A stretch of DNA of 5,681 nt from CAYYAU01 sp964469765 [NCBI: uncultured Clostridia bacterium]. Lineage in GTDB: Bacteria > UBA6262 > WVXT01 > CAYYAU01. How positions within the stretch are numbered: the stretch's first letter is position 1; every line of letters starts with the position of its first letter. The notes under the pieces are model-generated. The model saw only the letters and a program-made list of their open reading frames with translations. It had not been told where the DNA came from and ran no database searches. The stretch is from assembly GCA_964469765.1 (NCBI GenBank), contig CAYYAU010000083.1, positions 1 through 5,681 of the forward strand. Direction: 5' to 3'. The position numbers were made by a program, and so were the translations under genes. Below are positions 1-5,681 of the stretch, piece after piece.

Positions 1-222
1 GAAATAGTGGCTCAAAAAGGAACTTTCCAGTTTGGCAAAGCAAGAGAAATCGGAGGAACAAAAGTTGATCTATGGTTGGATGGAATTTCTTCAAAACCAA
101 CCGAAGAAGCTCAACTCTTGTTGATTAATGAGATGTTAATTCCCGCATTGAATAACATAACCGTCCTCGGTGGTCAAAAGAGTAAAGGTGCTGGTAAAGT
201 ATCCATTGAATTAGACAAGTAG
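1..222 (+). CDS. C-terminal fragment of a possible RAMP (Cas7-like) protein
   Basis: The reading frame is open from base 1 and ends at TAG 220-222, giving 73 residues of what is probably a longer protein that begins outside the window. A GTG at 7 could act as a start, but no ribosome site can be seen before it and the frame continues upstream. The visible segment has a short 'KGT-F-F' strand (residues 6-11), a basic and polar stretch, a helix rich in Glu and Leu (about 34-50) and a glycine-rich loop, GGQKSKGAGK (57-66), followed by a final strand, VSIEL. This order, helix then Gly/Lys-rich loop then last strand, is what the C-terminus of RAMP-superfamily Cas proteins (Csm3/Cmr/Csx7 types) looks like. 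No CRISPR repeat or other cas gene is visible, so the call rests on one motif and is tentative. It is separated from the downstream operon by the folded element and probably has nothing to do with it. Confidence 0.45.
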   Translation, partial: EIVAQKGTFQFGKAREIGGTKVDLWLDGISSKPTEEAQLLLINEMLIPALNNITVLGGQKSKGAGKVSIELDK

Positions 223-231
223 TGAGAAAAT

Positions 232-386
232 GCCGCCAAGCAAAACGCTTCGCCACTATCGTGGCTCGCCCTTCGGGTCGCCTGACACAGCATAAAAGGT
301 TCGTGCCTTACAGCACTCACCCGAATTTTTGCTTCGCAAAAACTTCTTTTATGCTGAAAACGTTAGGCGACATTTCGCTTGGCGGC
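232..386. repeat. Nested, multi-branched inverted-repeat element
   Basis: Almost the whole gap between two genes can fold into one compatible nested structure. The outer stem pairs GCCGCCAAGC (232-241) perfectly with 377-386 and continues weakly at 243-245/373-375. Next come two small side hairpins, GCCAC-TATC-GTGGC (252-265) and CCC-TTC-GGG (269-277). A second long stem pairs 278-286 with 362-370 (nine pairs, one G-T), and a third pairs CAGCATAAAAG (288-298) perfectly with 346-356. The tip holds hairpins 303-306/313-316 and 326-332/336-342. By hand count it is about 51% G+C, well above the flanking genes. It starts 10 nt after the upstream stop codon and ends about 30 nt before the ribosome site of the ligase gene. 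Such elements are usually dispersed genomic repeats (non-autonomous mobile palindromes) or structured RNAs; no transposase or direct target duplication was recognised. Only one copy lies in this window, so its repeat nature is inferred. Confidence 0.75.
280..368 (+). other. attC-like recombination site (candidate)
   Basis: Within the larger folded element the order of boxes matches an integron attC site. An R''-like box GCCTGAC lies at 280-286 (consensus RYYYAAC, one mismatch). An L''-like arm (288-298) follows, then a variable central part with its own hairpins, the matching L'-like arm (346-356), and an R' box GTTAGGC at 362-368 that fits the core consensus GTTRRRY exactly. The 89-bp length is in the usual attC range (roughly 57-141 bp). 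The R and L arms are separated by one nucleotide on the left and five on the right, an imperfect spacer like that of attC. The orientation is also that expected of a gene cassette: coding sequence first (ends 222), attC after it. Against this, an extra perfect 10-bp stem and two side hairpins lie outside the site, no integron integrase is in view, and the following genes form an operon rather than single cassettes. A palindromic repeat of other origin is the main alternative. Confidence 0.3.
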
Positions 387-415
387 TATAAATATGTGAA
401 AGAAGTGAAAATTGT

Positions 416-421
416 AGGAGG
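416..421 (+). promoter_or_regulatory. Ribosome binding site of the ligase gene
   Basis: AGGAGG, a perfect Shine-Dalgarno core, lies five nucleotides before the ATG at 427. It settles that start codon and shows that translation initiates afresh after the folded element. No convincing promoter could be picked out between the element and this site. Confidence 0.8.
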
Positions 422-426
422 ATAAA

Positions 427-1692
427 ATGGCAAGCACAGAGGTAATAGACTACATGTCTAAAGAAGAAATTCTTGATTTGCAGAATAAAAAATTGAGTGA
501 AATAATTCCGTATATTGCAGATATACCATTTTACAAAAAGAAGCTGATAGATAAGGATATTGATCTCAATGACATAAAGGGTATCTCTGACTTACAAAAA
601 TTGCCATTTACAACAAAAGAGGAACTTAGGCTAAGTAAACCGATGGAACGGACATCGTTAAACTACGATGGCGTTGCTTTTTTCTTTTCAAGTTCTGGAA
701 CTACTGGAAATCCTACCATATATCCTTGGTCAACAAAAGATGATTTAATTTTGAAAAAAGTATCCACTCGTTGTATGAAAAGAATTGGAGTAGGCTCTGA
801 TGACATTTCTTTGGTCCTTGCTCCCTTTGGAATGCCTATAATGTGGTATTGTATGATAAATCAATATCTTGCATCTGGTGCTGGTGTAGTACCTCTTGGA
901 ACAAGTTCGCCAGACGAAATTTTAAAAGCAATGAGTGTTTTCCCAATTACTTCTATAACAACCCTTCCCATTATAGGAACACGCTTATTTGAGTTTATGA
1001 AAATGAAAAAAATATCAATAGAGAAGAACAGATTTCGTTATTTTCATTTTGGAGGCGATTATTTAAGTAATGCAAGGCGTCGTCGAATTGAAAATTATTG
1101 GGGTGTGAAATGTTATGATTTTTATGGCTTGAGTGAAATATTTGGTCCCATTGCAGGAGAATGTGAAGAGAAAAAAGGTTTACATTTTGCAGCAGATTAT
1201 GTAATTGTTGAAGTAGTTGATCCAGAAACCAAAAAGTCTGTTCCTGAAGGAGAAGTTGGAGTGGCAGTGTATACAACTTTATGGAAAAAAGCAGCACCTT
1301 TGCTCAGATATTGGAGTGATGATTATATATCTCTAACGTGGGGAAAATGTAAGTGTGGACGCTCTTCTCCCCAAATCATATATAGAGGCAGACCAATAAA
1401 TAGTGTGGTTGTAAACAATAAAAGAATTTTTGCTAAGGATATAGAGGAAATCATTCTTTCTTTTCCAGAGATAAGCGATGAATGGGCATTGAAGATAGAA
1501 GGGTCGATAAAACAGCCAATGGGTAGAATTTATTTAGAAAAATCTTTGGGTTATAAAATCTATATAGCAAAAATACAACAAGAACTTACAAATTGGTTAG
1601 AAATTCCGGTAAGGATAGAAATTGTGCCATTTGGTTCATTTTCAAGGAGCGATGTTAAACCAAAGAGAATTATTGATATTCGAGATAAATAA
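427..1692 (+). CDS. PaaK-like AMP-forming acyl/aryl-CoA ligase
   Basis: This 421-residue protein belongs to the phenylacetate-CoA ligase (PaaK) branch of the ANL adenylating enzymes, which activate a carboxylic acid with ATP and pass it to CoA or another thiol. The length fits the family (about 430). The N-terminal helix region 'SEIIPYIADIPFYKKKL' (24-40) is typical of PaaK. The phosphate-binding loop SSSGTTGNP is at 88-96, the aromatic/A5 motif YGLSE at 233-237, the nucleotide-ribose region RYWSDD at 294-299 (PaaK usually has RYRT-D), a CxCGR metal-like or structural motif at 308-312, and the hinge GRP at 321-323. The C-terminal small domain ends in SRSDVKPKR (406-414), where K411 aligns by eye with the catalytic lysine. 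All core motifs are present, so it should be active; the substrate is unknown. It is the first gene of the run, with the cyclase-like gene 18 nt downstream, and probably supplies an activated aromatic or fatty acid to the pathway. It is a soluble cytoplasmic protein with no signal peptide. Confidence 0.88.
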   Translation: MASTEVIDYMSKEEILDLQNKKLSEIIPYIADIPFYKKKLIDKDIDLNDIKGISDLQKLPFTTKEELRLSKPMERTSLNYDGVAFFFSSSGTTGNPTIYPWSTKDDLILKKVSTRCMKRIGVGSDDISLVLAPFGMPIMWYCMINQYLASGAGVVPLGTSSPDEILKAMSVFPITSITTLPIIGTRLFEFMKMKKISIEKNRFRYFHFGGDYLSNARRRRIENYWGVKCYDFYGLSEIFGPIAGECEEKKGLHFAADYVIVEVVDPETKKSVPEGEVGVAVYTTLWKKAAPLLRYWSDDYISLTWGKCKCGRSSPQIIYRGRPINSVVVNNKRIFAKDIEEIILSFPEISDEWALKIEGSIKQPMGRIYLEKSLGYKIYIAKIQQELTNWLEIPVRIEIVPFGSFSRSDVKPKRIIDIRDK

Positions 1693-1710
1693 AAAAAGAA
1701 GGGACACTGC

Positions 1711-2667
1711 ATGAACAATAAAATTATAAAATCAATTAGAAAAGGTTATCTCTTTTTATTAAGTAAAAAACTGAATTCTGGAGAATTTAAAACAACAAGG
1801 GCTAAAAAAATTAGTATGGAGAATGCTTCATATATTAAATCAATATTCTTAACTACATTTGTTTTACATAGTCTGAGTCAGCTAAAGAACGTTTTTCCTA
1901 TTGATGAGACAGTCCAGAATGCGACTAAATTTTTACTAAGCGAAAAAGAAGGAGAAGGATTTTGGCGTTTTTTTGGAAAAGGAACTTATTTACCCTTAGA
2001 TCTTGATGATACGTGTTGTGCACTGTCAGCTTTGTTTGAAAATGGTGTAGAATTGGAGTATCGAGCCATTGCCAATAAATTGTTAAATTATCGTGACAAT
2101 AAAAGAATTTTTTACACATGGATACTTGATCGTTACTTACCAAAAACCAGCAGTTATTTTGAAAACGATATTGATTGGGTTGTGAATGCCAACACCCTTT
2201 TCTTTTTTTCACTTATTAAGATACCAATTCCTGAGGTAACAAATTATCTCTGTAACATAGTGGAGAAAGAGGATTTTGAAGATGGAAGTATATATTACTA
2301 TTCACCTTTTAGTTTCATCTACTGTCTCAGCCGAGCATATGCGGATGGTGGAAGTATTGGTCTAAAACCTATTTTGAAAAAGATAAAAAATTATCTCTTG
2401 AACAAACAAAATGTTGTAGGTGAATGGGGTAATACCTTAGAAAATGCAATGGCAACAGTAAGCTTAATAAATTTTGGGTATGAAGGAAGCGAGGTAGATG
2501 GAGCAATTAATAATTTATTGAAGGCGCAGAAAGCAGATGGAGGTTGGCCAAATAGTGCATTTTTTGCTGGTGTACCTGAATTATTCTATGGCTCACGAGA
2601 ATTGACTACCGCAATAGCAATAGAAGCTTTGTGGAAGTATCTGAAGGTCCGTAAAAATGGATACTAA
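1711..2667 (+). CDS. Short terpene-cyclase-like alpha/alpha-toroid protein with DXDD motif
   Basis: The 318-residue product looks like a single alpha/alpha-barrel of the squalene/hopene cyclase and prenyltransferase repeat family. Two clear QW motifs (QxxxGxW) are at 233-239 and 273-279, with a degenerate one ending at W85. A DLDDT sequence at 97-101 matches the DXDD motif whose aspartate protonates the substrate in class II terpene cyclases. Other notable blocks are 'DWVVNAN' (155-161), 'YYYSPFSFIYCLSRAY' (195-210) and a C-terminal 'SRELTTAIAIEAL' (295-307). Squalene-hopene cyclases and class II diterpene cyclases have two such barrels and about 500-700 residues, so this is roughly one domain, apparently complete rather than broken because it has its own ribosome site (AAGAAGGG, about 7 nt before ATG) and an intact frame. 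It overlaps the UbiA fusion gene by 11 nt. Its likely role is protonation-driven cyclisation of an isoprenoid chain, but a non-catalytic or other toroid function cannot be excluded. Confidence 0.75.
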   Translation: MNNKIIKSIRKGYLFLLSKKLNSGEFKTTRAKKISMENASYIKSIFLTTFVLHSLSQLKNVFPIDETVQNATKFLLSEKEGEGFWRFFGKGTYLPLDLDDTCCALSALFENGVELEYRAIANKLLNYRDNKRIFYTWILDRYLPKTSSYFENDIDWVVNANTLFFFSLIKIPIPEVTNYLCNIVEKEDFEDGSIYYYSPFSFIYCLSRAYADGGSIGLKPILKKIKNYLLNKQNVVGEWGNTLENAMATVSLINFGYEGSEVDGAINNLLKAQKADGGWPNSAFFAGVPELFYGSRELTTAIAIEALWKYLKVRKNGY

Positions 2668-4660
2668 ATCATTATTTGAGAAATTGAAACTATTTGTTAA
2701 ACAAAGTGAAAACATAGCTCGCTGGAAGGAGTGGAATACCTCAAAATTGCCCTTGATTTTTCTTGTATTCTATTATTTGATAGCAATCAATAAAGATTTT
2801 TCCTATATATCTCTACTATCCTTCTTCAATTTTCTTGCCTTTGTCTGCTTGTACGCCTCTTTTGGCTATATGATCAATGATTTCAGCGATAGAGAGGTAG
2901 ACAAAAAAGCTGGTAAGCCTAAGGCAATTGCCCAAATGTCCCCCCGTGCAGCAAGATTAGTATTGTTCGCGATATTTTTGTTGGGAGTGCTAATTTCCCT
3001 GCCTTTCTGGTTACACAATACTGATTTCCTAATCTTACTTATTGTTATGTACCTACTAAGCACATTTTATTCTCTTCCCCCCGTGAGATTTAAAGAAAAG
3101 TACTGGATGGGTATGATAGTTGCCTCTATAACTCAAAGAGTGTTTCCAGCTCTTCTTTGTTTCGTTATTTTTAACTATTTTGGCTGTGAACTCCTTCTTT
3201 TTCTTCTGCTTTTCTTTATTATTGGAATAAGATGGATAATAGTACATCAAATAAAGGATTACAGGAATGATTTAAAAGCAAGTGTAAAAACATTCATAAC
3301 CTCCGTAGGGATCTTGAAAGGGATTCATTATCTTTTGGTATATATCCTACCTGCTGAGGTAATTTTGCTGATAATTACATTAATATACGCAATTATTAAA
3401 ATTCCTTTGCTAGGATTTTTTATAAGTGGCTATTTATTAATTGCTTACCAAACTGGTGTAAGAACTACAAAAGAATGGTTATTAAACAGCGTTTTTGTGG
3501 AGGAATCTTTCTTAAGTAGTTTTTACTTCTTTTATTTTCCCTTCTCTCTTGCTATCATAACATCGTTTCTATCCCTGAAATTTCTTATTTTGGCTGTTTT
3601 TCAATTGGTGTGGAGCAAAAATATTATAGAAGGTGAAATTAAACTGCTTGGGAGACCCAAAGTTGTATTCGAGGGGCAAGAAGGACAAACTAAAAATGCC
3701 AATAAAGACATCACAGAGAGATTATGGCATTGTATAGATAACATCTTCTATTTTGAATGGTGGTATTTTGATGCTATATTTGATGACAACTCATCTCTTG
3801 CGGGTAGTCTTTCAATAAACGGTTATCATTCTCTTCCAGAGACTATTAAAGCAAATGCGGATTTCACATTAAATATAAACAATAGGGGGGAAATGGAAGT
3901 TCAAAAAAACTTTAGTCATAAAGAGATATTGCTATTGGATGATATGATAACAATTGGGAAAAATAAAATTGAAAGGTCACAATCTAATAGTATTCTGCAT
4001 CTTGAAAAAGATAATTGCGAATTAACCTTAAGTTTCAAGAGAATGCTGAGTGGATTTAGCTGGGGTCAAAATGGAAGAGTTATCTTTACTAGAGGAGGAG
4101 ATAGATACTTAGCATGGCTTATTCCCCTACCAAGGGCTGAAGTAAGTGGCGTTTTAAAAACATCTAAAGGCACATTTAATTTGAAAGGAAGGGGCTATCA
4201 TGACCATACATGGGGAACAATTTCTTTAAAGGATAACATAGCGCATTGGCATTGGGGAAGGATGTATTTAGAGGAATTAACGCTAATTTTTGCAGAAATT
4301 GTTTTTAAAAATAAGACTCGGGTTATTTCTTTAGCTATTGGCGAAGGAGAAAAATTGGTATACACAAATTCAAAAATAAGCAAAATAAGCCTGATCACTC
4401 CGACTCGGAGTAAAGGAGGAAAACTCAAAATTCCCTCTTCATTAAATTTAGTCTACCAAGATCAAAAAATTTATCTGGATTTGGAATTGACAGTGGAAAA
4501 AATTTTAAAGGAGAGAATGAGACCACGAAAAATGCGCTTTTTTAGTAAGCCTTATTATGCAAGATTTCTATCAACCGTGTATGGAAGAATAGTATTGGAT
4601 GGAAAAGAATTAATAAGTGGACATATTGGGAGGGCCTTACATGAACACTCGGTGTTCTGA
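2657..4660 (+). CDS. UbiA prenyltransferase fused to CrtC-like hydratase/lipocalin-type domain
   Basis: The 667-residue protein has two parts in one uninterrupted frame. Residues about 25-318 are a UbiA-type integral membrane prenyltransferase: some eight or nine hydrophobic helices, the first Mg-diphosphate motif NDxxDxxxD at 74-82, the 'YSLPPVRFKEK' loop at 138-148, and the second motif DxxxD at 201-205 preceded by HQIK. Such enzymes transfer a prenyl chain from its diphosphate to an acceptor within the membrane. After a polar linker (about 320-355), residues about 360-667 resemble carotenoid 1,2-hydratase CrtC and related AttH/lipocalin-like proteins: FEWWYFDA (366-373), a beta-rich body, GYHDHTWG (513-520) and HWHWGRM (530-536). 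CrtC adds water to an isoprenoid double bond after protonation, and related folds include fungal cyclisation catalysts. The start at 2657 has GAAGG nine nucleotides upstream and lies inside the end of the cyclase-like gene, suggesting translational coupling. The fusion would let prenylation be followed directly by hydration or cyclisation. Actual substrates are unknown. Confidence 0.85.
   Translation: MDTKSLFEKLKLFVKQSENIARWKEWNTSKLPLIFLVFYYLIAINKDFSYISLLSFFNFLAFVCLYASFGYMINDFSDREVDKKAGKPKAIAQMSPRAARLVLFAIFLLGVLISLPFWLHNTDFLILLIVMYLLSTFYSLPPVRFKEKYWMGMIVASITQRVFPALLCFVIFNYFGCELLLFLLLFFIIGIRWIIVHQIKDYRNDLKASVKTFITSVGILKGIHYLLVYILPAEVILLIITLIYAIIKIPLLGFFISGYLLIAYQTGVRTTKEWLLNSVFVEESFLSSFYFFYFPFSLAIITSFLSLKFLILAVFQLVWSKNIIEGEIKLLGRPKVVFEGQEGQTKNANKDITERLWHCIDNIFYFEWWYFDAIFDDNSSLAGSLSINGYHSLPETIKANADFTLNINNRGEMEVQKNFSHKEILLLDDMITIGKNKIERSQSNSILHLEKDNCELTLSFKRMLSGFSWGQNGRVIFTRGGDRYLAWLIPLPRAEVSGVLKTSKGTFNLKGRGYHDHTWGTISLKDNIAHWHWGRMYLEELTLIFAEIVFKNKTRVISLAIGEGEKLVYTNSKISKISLITPTRSKGGKLKIPSSLNLVYQDQKIYLDLELTVEKILKERMRPRKMRFFSKPYYARFLSTVYGRIVLDGKELISGHIGRALHEHSVF
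4628..4633 (+). promoter_or_regulatory. Ribosome binding site inside the fusion gene, for the radical SAM gene
   Basis: GGGAGG sits seven nucleotides before ATG 4641, within the last codons of the UbiA-CrtC gene. It decides the start of the radical SAM gene in favour of 4641, because the later ATG at 4672, although it follows a GAAGGAG, is in another frame and is followed at once by a stop. Confidence 0.75.
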
Positions 4661-5681
4661 GAAGGAGAACAATGTAGATGTCTTATTAGTTAATCCTCCT
4701 TCCTCAATTATAGGCAGGTATAAAGCAGAACATCTTGGGATGGGATATCTCGCAGCAGTGCTTCAGAAAGAAAATTTTCGAGTAAAAATTATTGATGCTC
4801 CTTTAGAGGACCTTTCTATAAGAGAAACTGTGAAAAAAATTTTAAAGACGAAGGTTTCTCTTATAATAGGGTTCTCTGTAATTACACCTGAGGCTTTCTA
4901 TAGTGTTATAGAGATTGTGAGTTTTCTTGCCCTGGTAAAAGTAAATGTATATATTTGTCTTGGCGGTTATTTCCCCGCATTTTGGTTTAGAGAAATTCTT
5001 GGAAGTTTCAAAGATATAGATTTTGTTGTTCTATCTGAAGGGGAAATTACGTTTTTAGAATTGGTCTCAGCGCTTCATAATAGGAGAGATATAAAAAAGG
5101 TAAAAGGCATTGCTTACAGAAGGAATGGAAACATAATTTTAAACCAACCAAGACCTCTTATTAAAAATTTAGATGAACTTCCTTTTCCGAATAGGGACAC
5201 AATCGAGCGAGTGATCAGGGAGGACTATCCTGTAGCTATTTATTCGAGTAGAGGATGTAGGCATTCTTGCATTTTCTGTCAGGTTAGTAATTTTTATCGA
5301 CTATGTCCAGGTCCAGGATGGAGAGCACGGAGCCCCACTAATGTAGTGAATGAGATAGAATTCCTGAACTCCAATTGGGGAGTAAAATCATTTTTATTTG
5401 TTGATGATGCATTCCTTGATATGATAAAAGAGTCTCATACACGAGCACGTAAGATAGCAACAGAAATCATAAGAAGAGAACTCAAGATAAGATTTGCTAT
5501 CCAATGCCGACCTGATGCAGTTGAGAAAAAAACTTTTCGTATTTTAAAGGAGGCAGGATTATATTTAGCGTTCCTTGGAATTGAGTCGGGGATTGAAAGA
5601 AGTTTAAAGTATTTTAGAAAGGGCATTAGCCTTAATCAAGTTAGGAATTCGATACGAATCTTAACCGAGTTAGGAATTGAA
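4641..5681 (+). CDS. B12-binding radical SAM protein (N-terminal part, cut by window end)
   Basis: An open frame of 347 codons runs from ATG 4641 through the last base without a stop, so the C-terminus is missing. Residues about 12-145 form a cobalamin-binding-type Rossmann domain: 'VDVLLVNPPS' (12-21), 'LGMGYLAAVLQ' (32-42), 'VKIIDA' (48-53), 'LGGYFPAF' (107-114) and 'SEGE' (132-135); no DxHxxG cobalamin histidine motif is seen, as is common in this class. The radical SAM domain follows, with the cluster motif CxxxCxxC as C206, C210 and C213, a conserved 'FVDDAFL' strand (253-259) and 'GIESG' (313-317). Proteins of this class cleave S-adenosylmethionine with a 4Fe-4S cluster, and many methylate unactivated carbons or remodel rings in natural-product, hopanoid or bacteriochlorophyll pathways. 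The gene overlaps the UbiA-CrtC gene by 20 nt, so it is almost certainly co-expressed and probably acts as a tailoring enzyme on the same product. The specific reaction cannot be read from sequence. Confidence 0.9.
   Translation, partial: MNTRCSEKENNVDVLLVNPPSSIIGRYKAEHLGMGYLAAVLQKENFRVKIIDAPLEDLSIRETVKKILKTKVSLIIGFSVITPEAFYSVIEIVSFLALVKVNVYICLGGYFPAFWFREILGSFKDIDFVVLSEGEITFLELVSALHNRRDIKKVKGIAYRRNGNIILNQPRPLIKNLDELPFPNRDTIERVIREDYPVAIYSSRGCRHSCIFCQVSNFYRLCPGPGWRARSPTNVVNEIEFLNSNWGVKSFLFVDDAFLDMIKESHTRARKIATEIIRRELKIRFAIQCRPDAVEKKTFRILKEAGLYLAFLGIESGIERSLKYFRKGISLNQVRNSIRILTELGIE

Noticed and set aside
326-350. Hairpin TTTTTGC-TTC-GCAAAAA followed by a T-rich stretch, as a Rho-independent terminator
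   Set aside because: The stem is mostly A-T, the T-run is interrupted, and the hairpin is the tip of the larger nested structure. A terminating effect of the whole element is possible, but a classic terminator is not supported.
387-392. TATAAA as a -10 box for the operon
   Set aside because: No acceptable -35 hexamer is found at 16-18 nt upstream, and AT-rich hexamers are common in this DNA. The real promoter may overlap the element but cannot be assigned.
222-425. 67-codon plus-strand open frame
   Set aside because: It runs straight through the folded element, its G+C and residues simply mirror the stems, it has no ribosome site at its ATG, and it ends just before the ATG of the ligase, covering that gene's ribosome site. 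It is a chance translation of structured DNA.
995-1297. Minus-strand open frame of 100 codons, and similar ones at 1925-2212, 2866-3250, 4198-4428 and 5435-5626
   Set aside because: All lie opposite well-supported genes with conserved motifs, have low-complexity translations and show no recognisable domain; they are shadows.
4397-4411. Perfect 6-bp hairpin ACTCCG-ACT-CGGAGT
   Set aside because: It is short, lies well inside the CrtC-like coding region, and has no T-run or start codon nearby; it is likely chance.
2657-4660. UbiA and CrtC parts as two separate genes split by a missed stop
   Set aside because: The frame is continuous through the linker and no internal start with a good ribosome site was seen near residues 320-360, so one fused protein is the better reading.

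Overview
The window is AT-rich bacterial DNA with dense, same-strand genes and good Shine-Dalgarno sites. It holds a run of four tightly packed plus-strand genes that looks like a biosynthetic operon, preceded by an unrelated gene end and a striking folded intergenic element. The organism cannot be named from sequence. The gene content, especially a cobalamin-binding radical SAM enzyme, fits an anaerobic and probably uncultivated bacterial lineage; this is a weak inference.

Layout: positions 1-222 hold the C-terminal end of a protein whose last segment resembles a Cas7-like RAMP protein (tentative). Positions 223-426 are intergenic. Most of that gap is a 155-bp nested inverted-repeat element (232-386), about half G+C and therefore clearly richer than the genes around it. 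Its inner part (280-368) has the layout of an integron attC site, ending in a consensus core box GTTAGGC, but it also carries an extra outer stem that attC sites lack. From 427 to the right edge run four genes: a PaaK-like AMP-forming acyl/aryl-CoA ligase (427-1692), a short terpene-cyclase-like alpha/alpha-toroid protein with a DLDD motif (1711-2667), a fusion of a UbiA membrane prenyltransferase with a CrtC-like hydratase/lipocalin-type domain (2657-4660), and a B12-binding radical SAM protein cut by the window end (4641-5681).

Gene spacing is 18 nt, then an 11-nt overlap, then a 20-nt overlap, which supports one transcript with translational coupling. Taken together the operon carries acid activation (PaaK-like), transfer of a prenyl group or another prenyl-diphosphate-dependent reaction in the membrane (UbiA), protonation-driven cyclisation (DXDD protein), alkene hydration or cyclisation (CrtC-like) and a radical-based modification such as methylation (B12 radical SAM). 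The simplest reading is a pathway for a prenylated and tailored, meroterpenoid-like lipid or pigment. The domain assignments rest on motifs seen in the translations; the pathway is inference. No isoprenyl diphosphate synthase, carrier protein, transporter, regulator, tRNA, rRNA, CRISPR array or transposase is visible in the window.
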